Part shown: positions 1 to 6,978 of the stretch, in pieces
How the letters are laid out: each line of letters starts with the position of its first letter
Position numbering within the stretch: position 1 is the first letter of the stretch
Translations under genes and position numbers: made by a program
Assembly: GCA_030669445.1 (NCBI GenBank)
Contig: DAOVDP010000006.1
Location: forward strand, 1-18,775
Reading direction: 5' to 3'
DNA from: Candidatus Latescibacterota bacterium
GTDB lineage: Bacteria > Latescibacterota > MVCY01
DNA length: 18,775 nt
The notes under the pieces: model-generated
Seen by the model: only the letters and a program-made list of their open reading frames with translations
The model's database searches: none
Told to the model about the DNA's origin: nothing

Positions 1-2580
1 CTTAGCTGGGCAACGGCTTCAGTAGCCCAGTCGAGGGCCAGTTATAACCCTCTTGTGCCAACAGGGCCTCATATAATAGCTGAAGCTCTCGATCCAACCT
101 TGATTAAGTGGTATCTCCCCCAGGAGTTGTATCGTGAATACGGATGGAAAAGTTGGGAATACACCAATTACGCTAAGGAGTGGTTCTCACGGTACACGGA
201 TGTCGCACTGGAGGGGAGCAGGTTTTACGATCTTTATGGCAATTACGTTACCAAAGGTTGGAAGGTCTACGATTGGACAGAAAACCAGCCTGCGCAACAG
301 GGAAGCCAGATGCGAAAAGCACCTCAATACAAAAAATGGTTTGGCAATGTTGTCGTCTCCTCTGCCTCAAAAGGCCAATTCTACACTGCCTTAACTGCCG
401 GGGATGTGATCAGGACAACGATGACCCCTCTCACCTTTTCCAAGCCGAGCTTCAATGGACTCCAGTGGGACTTTCTGACAGATAAGTATGGATTTACAAT
501 GTTGGCCTCGCGCATAAGCGATCCCACTGTAGCTGTGACGGAGGAGTATTCTCCTGGCTCAGATTTGACAGGCGCTACAGTCCTGTATGGTTTCAGAGGG
601 ACAGTCCAATTAGGAGGCTTTGCGACCTTAGGGGCAACTTATGTGAACGCCCACAATACTAACATGGCGCTGGATCTGAGGAGTAGTTCGTTTAAGGGTG
701 TTTTGACCGAAGCCCAGCACGTTGGTAGTGGTTTCATAGATAAAATTGTCATTAGGCTTTCGGATGATTCTCCTGAAGATGGGGGGGGAGCCGTGCTATT
801 CTCTGAAAAAATCTTTATTGATAGCGGAAATGGGCAAGGGCTTGTGCTTGCGGATATCAAGCCTACAATCACGGGTGGTGCTCTGGTTGGGGGGCTTTGG
901 CAGGCAAATGGACCTGAGGCCATCGAGCTCACCTATGATATCAAGCGGGATTTTGCAGGTGGGGATTACAGGTTTATCAAAAACGTAGTATTCGATCTCT
1001 GGCTGGCAAATGATTACAAGGTTGAAATAAAATCCAACCTCCAAACCAACGTACGTGCTGAACAGGTATACCTGTTGGTGACCAGGGCTCCAGGGAACGT
1101 AAAGGATGGTTCAAATCAGAAGTCTGTTCGGTTCCAGTACGGTTTGCCAACAGGAAACGAGATCTACGGAGTAACTCTTGAGATAGACGATTTGGCAGGG
1201 TTTAACCTTCGTGCTGAGTACGATATCAACAGGAGGTTCAGGCGATTTCCCAATCGCAACTACCTGAAGCATCCTGTGGCCACGGATAAGTCCGATGCCT
1301 TCTATGTAGTAGCATCACAGACAATTTACCCTCTGTTTCTCTACGGCGAGGTCTTTAGTATGGATAAAAGTTATAGCACAACAGCCTTTATCTGCGACCA
1401 AGGAGGATTCATTGACTATGAGAACGATGCGGGGTATCTGTTCGAATTCGTTGATGACAACGATGATCAGGACAGGTTTCCGGATTGGGACCGCAAAAAC
1501 GTCAATCAGCGCGCCGAGCCCGGTGGGTATGATGTTGCAGTATTTCCTGGTTTGGATGAAAACAATGACTTAGTGTCCGATTTTAACCAGAATGATAACT
1601 TGTATCCTGACTATAAAGAGCCGTTTCTGAAATATAATGTCGACCCACCAGAATTTCTGTTCGGAATGGATATGAATAACAATACAGTGGTCGACAGGTT
1701 TGAAAATGATAATGAAGCGGACTATCTTTACAAAAAAGATCATCGTGGATATAACGTCTACACTGGTGTAGAGATCGTCCCGGGTATCAGGCTCACCGTT
1801 GGTCATCTGAATGAATGGTTACTCAGCAAGGATAAGAAGAGCCGCGCCAGTTATGGGGTGTTTACCTTGCAGAGAGATTATGCAGGGCTGGGAAGGCTTC
1901 AGATCTTCAATACGGCGAAGATGGCCAAGGATGACATTCCTGATAACCTGTATCAATGGGTGCAACCGCCTCTTTCCAGGGGCATGACGCAGAAGTTTGA
2001 TGATCCTCTTATTGCCCAGGATACGTTCATAAATAGTGCTTATCTCAGGTTTGACTACACCCAAATTCCCCATCTCAATTTCATCAACAAGTTCAAATAC
2101 GAGACCTACGATCAGCGGGGTGCCCAGAGTGATAGGCTGCGTAACAGCGAATCTCTCGGAATCATCAATAAGGCCGACTACTCACTGAGGCTGAGGAAGC
2201 AGATACTGCTTATGCCCAAATGGAAGAGCATGTACTACTACCATACCCCTGCTGAAAGAACTGAGCTTAAGAAAAAGGAACTTTCGGAGATACTCTCCTT
2301 AATGCTGAAATACTGGCTTTCCAAGGGCACTTGGCTTGAACTGGGCTATGAGGGGACCTGGTTCACTAATTTCATCGATATGCCACCCAGCCCGCCTGCG
2401 GATTTTGTGGATGACTATAAAGGCAACGTTCTGGCCATGCAGTTCTCCAATCTATCCGATTATCTGGGCTACAAGCTCAACAGCAAGATTGGCTTCCGCT
2501 GGGAGAGGCTCAGTTTTGAATACACTACAGAGACCAACACGGTCATCTTTGTCAGATTATATGCAGGTGTGGGATATTAA
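1..2580 (+). CDS. Large secreted outer-membrane barrel-like protein, N-terminus cut by window edge
   Basis: The frame is open from base 1 with no stop. The first codons read LSWATASVAQS, which looks like the end of a signal peptide with an Ala-x-Ala-type cleavage site. The true start is therefore probably only 15-25 codons upstream, and the GTG at 55 is not a credible start. About 859 residues are visible. The sequence is rich in Tyr, Trp, Asp and Asn. The C-terminal third has many alternating aromatic/hydrophobic strands and ends in VRLYAGVGY, the terminal aromatic beta-strand expected of an outer-membrane barrel. Around 1453-1730 there are several Asp/Asn loops (DDNDDQDRFPD, DENNDLVSDF, DMNNNTVVDRF) resembling thrombospondin-3 or dockerin calcium loops. 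A run of eight G lies in frame at 781-788. I do not recognise the family. A surface location is inferred; no function can be assigned. Confidence 0.8.
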   Translation, partial: LSWATASVAQSRASYNPLVPTGPHIIAEALDPTLIKWYLPQELYREYGWKSWEYTNYAKEWFSRYTDVALEGSRFYDLYGNYVTKGWKVYDWTENQPAQQGSQMRKAPQYKKWFGNVVVSSASKGQFYTALTAGDVIRTTMTPLTFSKPSFNGLQWDFLTDKYGFTMLASRISDPTVAVTEEYSPGSDLTGATVLYGFRGTVQLGGFATLGATYVNAHNTNMALDLRSSSFKGVLTEAQHVGSGFIDKIVIRLSDDSPEDGGGAVLFSEKIFIDSGNGQGLVLADIKPTITGGALVGGLWQANGPEAIELTYDIKRDFAGGDYRFIKNVVFDLWLANDYKVEIKSNLQTNVRAEQVYLLVTRAPGNVKDGSNQKSVRFQYGLPTGNEIYGVTLEIDDLAGFNLRAEYDINRRFRRFPNRNYLKHPVATDKSDAFYVVASQTIYPLFLYGEVFSMDKSYSTTAFICDQGGFIDYENDAGYLFEFVDDNDDQDRFPDWDRKNVNQRAEPGGYDVAVFPGLDENNDLVSDFNQNDNLYPDYKEPFLKYNVDPPEFLFGMDMNNNTVVDRFENDNEADYLYKKDHRGYNVYTGVEIVPGIRLTVGHLNEWLLSKDKKSRASYGVFTLQRDYAGLGRLQIFNTAKMAKDDIPDNLYQWVQPPLSRGMTQKFDDPLIAQDTFINSAYLRFDYTQIPHLNFINKFKYETYDQRGAQSDRLRNSESLGIINKADYSLRLRKQILLMPKWKSMYYYHTPAERTELKKKELSEILSLMLKYWLSKGTWLELGYEGTWFTNFIDMPPSPPADFVDDYKGNVLAMQFSNLSDYLGYKLNSKIGFRWERLSFEYTTETNTVIFVRLYAGVGY

Positions 2581-2799
2581 CCCTTTGTTTGTCCCAAAAA
2601 AGGACAAGCCCTGTTAAATAGACCCTACTTAACAGGACAAGCTGTTTCGAGAGCGGCGACGTTCTCCGCTGTTCAGTCACATCAAAACAAAAAAAATCCG
2701 TAGACCCCAAGAGTGATCGCTGGCATACTCAAAGCCTCTTTAGCTGACTGGAAGGTTGTCTTCACTTTGACTAACTCCTAAGAGGTTAACAAAAATTTC
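2581..2799. other. Intergenic leader region with short inverted repeats
   Basis: I see no credible gene here. Just after the stop codon there are two short potential hairpins that share sequence: TTGTCC/GGACAA (2589-2594 with 2602-2607, A-rich loop) and CCTGTTAA/TTAACAGG (2610-2617 with 2629-2636, 11-nt loop). The word AGGACAAGC also occurs twice in direct orientation (2601-2609 and 2634-2642). Neither hairpin is followed by a T run, so a classical terminator is not evident, although one or both may still attenuate read-through from the upstream gene. The stretch from about 2640 to 2790 shows nothing I can identify. Confidence 0.4.
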
Positions 2800-2828
2800 T
2801 TGACATTCTCTGAAAACGGTGTTATAAT
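2800..2828 (+). promoter_or_regulatory. Consensus sigma70-type promoter
   Basis: TTGACA at 2800-2805 and TATAAT at 2823-2828 are separated by exactly 17 bp, which is the full housekeeping consensus. The predicted transcript begins near 2835 and leaves a leader of roughly 75 nt before the lipoprotein start at 2910. It should drive the lipoprotein and probably the PorV-like gene behind it. Confidence 0.85.
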
Positions 2829-2909
2829 TTTGATAGCTGAAAATTAAGGAACACTTTTTGGTAATCTTAAGGAGTGGCAGATTTCGGCTCTTAAAAGGAG
2901 GAAGTTAAG

Positions 2910-3635
2910 ATGAGAACGAAGTTAATGTTGAACTTATGCTTTGTCCTTTTTCCCTTATTCATCGTGGGCTGCGGCTATCATTATTTCGCAGGGGATCTGA
3001 TCCCGCAGTCTGAGACCATCCAGGCAGCAAAAATGGTGGTGCGTGATGATAGGAGCGTCGCTTATGTCCACGAGAGGCTGGAGATCAGTCTCAGGCCGGT
3101 GACGGATGAGGAACTGAACAGGAAGTGGCCTGAGGCCTCAAACATGGGAATAAAATCCACCAATCCTTATACCTACGGCAATTGGAAGGATCCGGTGACA
3201 AACCATACCCCCAGACGGTTCGGTGTGTTTTTGCTGAAAGTGAAAAACTACACCTACCCGAAGGTCCAGGTTGACCCCGCAAAGGTGAAGATTGTCTCCC
3301 AAAACGGGCGCGAATATTCATCTTTGAGTATGTTAGAGTTGGAGGAATATTATTATCCCTACGTGAGGGGATATGCTGGGGTCGCCCACAACAGGTTTGA
3401 GGCCAGAAAGGATATTCTGAGGGCAACCCTCTATGCCGGGGATGTGATCTTCAGCGGACAGGAGAGCGAAGGTTATGTGGTGTTCCCTCAGCTTCATCCT
3501 GATGTTAGAGAAATTGCTGTGTTTATCAATGATGTGGTTTTGCGGTTTAATATATTGGACGAACCCGTAGAGACTACCGATCTGGTTTCCCGGTTCCATA
3601 GGGATGTTTATAAAGCTCGGCAGCCTCGCAGTTAA
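2910..3635 (+). CDS. Putative lipoprotein, unknown family
   Basis: This is a 241-residue protein. The ATG is set by an AAGGAGG ribosome-binding site at 2895-2901, 8 nt upstream. The N-terminus has a short basic head (MRTK), a hydrophobic core and a lipobox-like IVGC, with the lipidated Cys at position 21. Residue +2 of the mature form is Gly rather than Asp, so by the enterobacterial Lol rule it would go to the outer membrane. The remainder is mixed alpha/beta with several Tyr-rich segments and no motif I recognise. It follows a strong promoter and lies 69 nt upstream of the PorV-like gene, with no obvious terminator between, so co-expression is likely. A role in outer-membrane assembly or surface attachment is only a guess from context. 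Confidence 0.8.
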   Translation: MRTKLMLNLCFVLFPLFIVGCGYHYFAGDLIPQSETIQAAKMVVRDDRSVAYVHERLEISLRPVTDEELNRKWPEASNMGIKSTNPYTYGNWKDPVTNHTPRRFGVFLLKVKNYTYPKVQVDPAKVKIVSQNGREYSSLSMLELEEYYYPYVRGYAGVAHNRFEARKDILRATLYAGDVIFSGQESEGYVVFPQLHPDVREIAVFINDVVLRFNILDEPVETTDLVSRFHRDVYKARQPRS

Positions 3636-3691
3636 AAAATAAGGATGGGGTAGCTTAGAACTAACCCAAAATATAAACATAATACACAAAA

Positions 3692-3699
3692 GGGGGGGG
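3692..3699 (+). promoter_or_regulatory. G8 tract acting as Shine-Dalgarno region of the PorV-like gene
   Basis: Eight consecutive G residues sit 5 nt upstream of the ATG at 3705. There is no AAGGAGG of the kind used by many neighbours, so pairing to the anti-Shine-Dalgarno must use this homopolymer or the adjoining GGTGAG. Length changes from slippage would alter SD strength or spacing rather than reading frame. Confidence 0.5.
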
Positions 3700-3704
3700 T
3701 GAGT

Positions 3705-4601
3705 ATGAAAAGGTTATTAAGTATTTTGGTTGTGGGCGCTTGCTGCTGGTTTATTTTATCCGGAACTGAAGTGCAGGCAGCGTTTGAGGACATTGGTATC
3801 GGGGCAAGGCCGACCTCTATGGGGGGCAGTTTTGTCGCCGTGGCCGATGATGCTAACGCCATATTTTTGAACCCTTCGGGATTGGCCAGGCTTTCTCGAC
3901 CAGAGCTGACCAGTATGTACGCTAAGCTTTTCCCTAATATAGGGGACAACTTAGCGCAGGGGCTGTTTGGCTATGTTCAACCTCTGGGAGCACTGGGCAC
4001 TTTGGGTTTAGGATGGCAAAGCCTGATGAGCGATGTGTGGGATGAGAATACAGTGATGCTCTCTTATGCACGCAAACTCATGCGGAACATGGCGTTGGGA
4101 GCAAATCTTAAGGCTATGCGCTGGGATGCAGAGTTGGCGGCCGGTGATCCCTTAGGTAGTTCTCTCTCTAAGATGACTTTCGGTGTCGATGCCGGATTGC
4201 TGTGGTCTCCGGCGTGGAATCTCACCCTTGGAGCATTCATCAGGAACCTAAACCAACCCAACATCGCCCATGATTCCTCTTTGGGAGGAGATTTGCCTAT
4301 GGAGATCCACGTTGGGTTAGGATACCGTTTCCCAATGATGGTGGTATCTGCTGAGTTTGTAAACACCGATGGGAGAAAAAAACTGCTGGTAGGTGCCGAG
4401 AGGAGCTTAGCTGCTACTGGACTTTCACTTAGAGTGGGTGGAAACTGGAATTCTCTGGAGAAACAGAGCGAATTTGGACAAGGCAACGTTGGTTTAGGCT
4501 ACAGACTGGCTAAACTTAAATTCGACTACAGCTATATATATTATGCTCAGCTCACTGACACAGGCGGAGCTCATCGCTTTTCCATAGGATATAAGTTTTA
4601 G
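3705..4601 (+). CDS. PorV/PorQ-like outer-membrane beta-barrel protein
   Basis: The protein has 298 residues from ATG 3705. A GTG two codons earlier (3699) overlaps the G8 tract that must serve as the ribosome-binding site, so ATG is preferred. The N-terminus is a signal peptide ending near EVQA, with the mature protein starting AFEDIGIG. The mature N-terminus carries GARPTSMGGSFVAVADDANA followed by FLNPSGLA, the hallmark segment of PorV/PorQ and UPF0164 proteins, which are relatives of the FadL-type barrels. The rest is a series of amphipathic strands and the C-terminus ends in IGYKF, an aromatic final strand. In Bacteroidetes PorV shuttles cargo of type IX secretion, but homologues also occur in lineages without that system, and nothing here shows T9SS components. 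An intrinsic terminator follows 33 nt after the stop. Confidence 0.85.
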   Translation: MKRLLSILVVGACCWFILSGTEVQAAFEDIGIGARPTSMGGSFVAVADDANAIFLNPSGLARLSRPELTSMYAKLFPNIGDNLAQGLFGYVQPLGALGTLGLGWQSLMSDVWDENTVMLSYARKLMRNMALGANLKAMRWDAELAAGDPLGSSLSKMTFGVDAGLLWSPAWNLTLGAFIRNLNQPNIAHDSSLGGDLPMEIHVGLGYRFPMMVVSAEFVNTDGRKKLLVGAERSLAATGLSLRVGGNWNSLEKQSEFGQGNVGLGYRLAKLKFDYSYIYYAQLTDTGGAHRFSIGYKF

Positions 4602-4634
4602 CTGTTTTGTTGTGCCCCAGTGTGAAGAGAGAAA

Positions 4635-4682
4635 AAATCTCCCTCTCGTTTGTTATTCTGAAAGAGAGGGAGATTTCTTTTT
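4635..4682 (+). terminator. Rho-independent terminator after the PorV-like gene
   Basis: The arms AAATCTCCCTCTC (4635-4647) and GAGAGGGAGATTT (4664-4676) are perfectly complementary over 13 bp with a 16-nt loop. The right arm is followed by CTTTTT. An A run precedes the left arm, so the structure would also have a U-tract on the opposite strand. It closes the envelope transcript. Confidence 0.9.
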
Positions 4683-4698
4683 GGTCTCATATCTTCAA

Positions 4699-4727
4699 AG
4701 CATAAATGCTGATTCGTGAAAATTCAC
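4699..4727. promoter_or_regulatory. Two adjacent short palindromes upstream of the peptide transporter
   Basis: AGCAT-AA-ATGCT (4699-4710) and GTGAA-AA-TTCAC (4716-4727) are both perfect 5-bp arms around an AA spacer, with centres 17 bp apart. They lie between the preceding terminator and the transporter start. They could be operator half-sites, but no regulator is known and 5-bp arms arise by chance often enough that this is only a candidate. Confidence 0.3.
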
Positions 4728-4788
4728 CGAGATTGATTTCAGCCAAAAGGAGCACACAGGCAAATAGTGTTAATAAAAGGAGTTGAAA

Positions 4789-6711
4789 GTGCGTAGAGAC
4801 AATAATGCGGCTGCACAGAAAGACCAGTACGAGCCTTATATTTCGCCAGAGCAGTCAATCCCTGAATTCACCTTGACTTCCTTAGTCATGGGGGTGGTGT
4901 TGGGGATTATCTTCGGAGCTGCTAATGCCTACTTGGGGTTGAAGGTGGGGATGACGGTGAGTGCCTCTATCCCAGTGGCGGTCATCTCAATGGGTATATT
5001 GCGAGGTATGCTTAAAAAAGGCACGATATTAGAGAACAATATGGTACAAACCGTAGGCTCGGCAGGGGAATCCTTGGCCGCAGGGGTGATCTTTACCGTT
5101 CCGGCGCTGATCATCTGGGGACTGGAACCACGGGTTACCAAAATCTTTCTAATCTCTCTCATCGGTGGGTGTCTGGGGGTGCTGTTTATGATCCCCTTGC
5201 GGAAGTTCCTTATAGTTAAAGAACACAGAACTCTCCCTTATCCCGAAGGGACAGCCTGTGCGAAGGTTCTGATGGCAGGTGATGTAGGTGGGGTAAAGGC
5301 TAAAACAGTATTCTTGGGTGTAGGAATAGGGGCGATATACAAGTTTCTTATGGGAGGGTTCGGCCTGTGGGAAGAACATCCGGCCTGGAACCTGATTAAA
5401 AAGGTGAATATGAAAGTAGGAATCGACGCTATGCCCGCTCTGTTGGGTGTTGGCTACATAATCGGACCCAGAATAGCGGCATATCTGTTCGCTGGGGGAG
5501 CTTTGGGTTGGTTAGTTTTCATCCCAGTCATTACATTTGTGGGGAGGGGGATTGAACATCCTATTTTTCCAGCCACCACCCTGATATCGGAGATGGGACC
5601 CGAGCAGATATGGAACAACTATATCAGGTACATAGGAGCAGGAGCTGTCTGCCTGGGTGGAATCGCCAGTCTCATCAAAGCGACCCCCACTATCTGGGAA
5701 TCTCTCAGATTGGGATTCAAAAAACTAAGTCAGGGGACCTCGGGCGAGACCGAGAGTCTCAGGACCCAGAGGGATATCCCGATGACAATACTGATAATAG
5801 GAGCTTTGGCCTCCGCCGTCATCTTAGCGGTGATTCCTCAGGTGCCGGTCAAATTGATAGGGGCAGTGTTGGTGGTGATATTCAGTTTCTTCTTTGTCAC
5901 CGTCTCCTCACGGATAGTGGGACTGGTGGGCAGCTCTTCCAATCCTGCCTCTGGGATGACCATCGCCACTCTGTTGGCCACCAGCCTTATATTGCTGAAG
6001 TTGGGATGGACAGGCCAGGCGGGGATGGTGGCTGCCCTGAGCGTAGGGGCAGTGGTCTGCGTTGCCATCTGTATTGCGGGAGATACCTCTCAGGACTTGA
6101 AGACAGGCTATTTGGTGGGGGCAACACCAATGAAGCAGCAGGTTGGCGAGTTCTTAGGGGTAATAACGGCTGCCTCTGTTGTCGGCTGGACTGTGTTGAT
6201 CCTTCATAGGGGATATGGCATAGGCTCGGCTGAGTTGCCTGCTCCCCAGGCCACCCTTATGTCGATGGTGGTCAAGGGAGTGATGACCGGGGCAGTTCCC
6301 TGGCTCTTTGTCTTCATAGGAATGGCTACTGCCTTAGTAGTTGAGTTGATGAAGATCCCTTCCTTGCCTTTTGCAGTGGGACTCTATTTACCCATAGAGC
6401 TGTCCACCCCGATTATTATCGGGGGCATCCTGCGAGGTATTGTCCAGAGAAAAACCGTAGGTCTCCCCTCACTTGAATACCAAGAGAAAGGAGTGCTCTA
6501 CAGCTCTGGTATGATTGCCGGAGATGCACTTGTGGGGATTCTGTTGGCGGTCTTTGCCTGGCAAGGGATCAATCTTCAGTTTGCCAAAGGTTGGATGGGA
6601 CCCTTCTCCAGATGGGGAACACTGCTGATTTTCGCCTTGTTGAGTGCCTCCCTGTGGCGGGTTTCGTTGGGCAAAGACTCTGGTCTGCGAGGATTTCGTC
6701 TAAAATCGTAA
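4789..6711 (+). CDS. OPT-family oligopeptide transporter
   Basis: This is a polytopic inner-membrane protein of 640 residues, expected to take up small peptides by proton coupling. The N-terminal third holds the block most typical of prokaryotic OPT proteins: YLGLKVGMTVSASIPVAVI, then ENNMVQTVGSAGESLAAGV, then YPEGTACAKVL. Later segments include VGSSSNPASGMTIA and AGDTSQDLKTGYLVGATP, also conserved in this family. About 14-16 hydrophobic helices can be read. The GTG at 4789 is the better start: AAGGAG (4777-4782) lies 6 nt before it, whereas the TTG at 4783 would directly abut that ribosome-binding site. It stands alone, with a terminator upstream and a convergent gene downstream. The exact substrate is unknown; metal-chelate transport by relatives is an alternative. 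Confidence 0.93.
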   Translation: MRRDNNAAAQKDQYEPYISPEQSIPEFTLTSLVMGVVLGIIFGAANAYLGLKVGMTVSASIPVAVISMGILRGMLKKGTILENNMVQTVGSAGESLAAGVIFTVPALIIWGLEPRVTKIFLISLIGGCLGVLFMIPLRKFLIVKEHRTLPYPEGTACAKVLMAGDVGGVKAKTVFLGVGIGAIYKFLMGGFGLWEEHPAWNLIKKVNMKVGIDAMPALLGVGYIIGPRIAAYLFAGGALGWLVFIPVITFVGRGIEHPIFPATTLISEMGPEQIWNNYIRYIGAGAVCLGGIASLIKATPTIWESLRLGFKKLSQGTSGETESLRTQRDIPMTILIIGALASAVILAVIPQVPVKLIGAVLVVIFSFFFVTVSSRIVGLVGSSSNPASGMTIATLLATSLILLKLGWTGQAGMVAALSVGAVVCVAICIAGDTSQDLKTGYLVGATPMKQQVGEFLGVITAASVVGWTVLILHRGYGIGSAELPAPQATLMSMVVKGVMTGAVPWLFVFIGMATALVVELMKIPSLPFAVGLYLPIELSTPIIIGGILRGIVQRKTVGLPSLEYQEKGVLYSSGMIAGDALVGILLAVFAWQGINLQFAKGWMGPFSRWGTLLIFALLSASLWRVSLGKDSGLRGFRLKS

Positions 6712-6795
6712 AAGCGGAAAAGCTAAAGCTGAGCGATTAAACCGCAAAGTCCGCAGAGGATGTCACTGCAGCAGGCAAGATAGTTACCTAACCAA
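6712..6795. repeat. Intergenic tail with a decayed CGCAAAG/CGCAGAG repeat fragment
   Basis: The gap between convergent genes begins with a sequence containing GCGG...CCGC and the words CCGCAAAGTCCGCAGAGG (about 6741-6759). This resembles the CGCAAAGACGC/CGCAGAGACGC repeat found complete at 15576-15720. It looks like a solitary arm of that family. No gene is visible. Confidence 0.35.
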
Positions 6796-6975
6796 TGGTG
6801 CTATCTCGCAACAACCCTTGTGGAATAAAGGATTGCAGGCGCATGTTTGTAGGGGCAGACCTCCGTGCCTGCCCTGATCTTGATATTATTTGGGCAACCA
6901 CGGAGGGTTACCCCTACAAGAGACCTGTACGAATGCTGATTTAGCAAGATCCTTGCCCACCAGCAAATAGCACCA
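6796..6975. repeat. Palindromic GTAGGGGC-type repeat with possible terminal inverted repeats
   Basis: The core arms TTGTAGGGGCAGACCTCCGT (from 6847) and CGGAGGGTTACCCCTACAA (to 6919) are inverted copies, extended inward by TGCCC (6870-6874) and GGGCA (6892-6896). I count about 23 of 28 positions pairing around a 17-nt loop. Outer words TGGTGCTAT (6796-6804) and ATAGCACCA (6967-6975) form a 9-bp inverted pair that may mark element ends, giving about 180 bp. I see no target-site duplication and no coding capacity. It resembles dispersed, MITE-like palindromes seen in many environmental genomes. It ends 3 nt before the last base of the glycosyltransferase stop codon and could act as a two-way terminator. 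Confidence 0.65.
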
Positions 6976-6978
6976 AGA

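Noticed and set aside
2866..2908. Leader peptide from a TTG in the lipoprotein leader
   Set aside because: The short frame ends just before the lipoprotein start, but its TTG has no ribosome-binding site and the peptide has no attenuation-like residue bias.
3705..4601. Evidence for a type IX secretion system
   Set aside because: A PorV-like protein alone is not enough; no other T9SS component or C-terminal sorting domain is visible in the window.
4783..4785. TTG as the transporter start
   Set aside because: It directly abuts the AAGGAG ribosome-binding site; GTG 4789 has the correct 6-nt spacing.
5610..6209. Plus-strand open frame of 199 codons
   Set aside because: It is an out-of-frame shadow inside the peptide transporter, with a composition rich in Gly, Arg, Ser and Cys typical of frame-shifted membrane-protein sequence.
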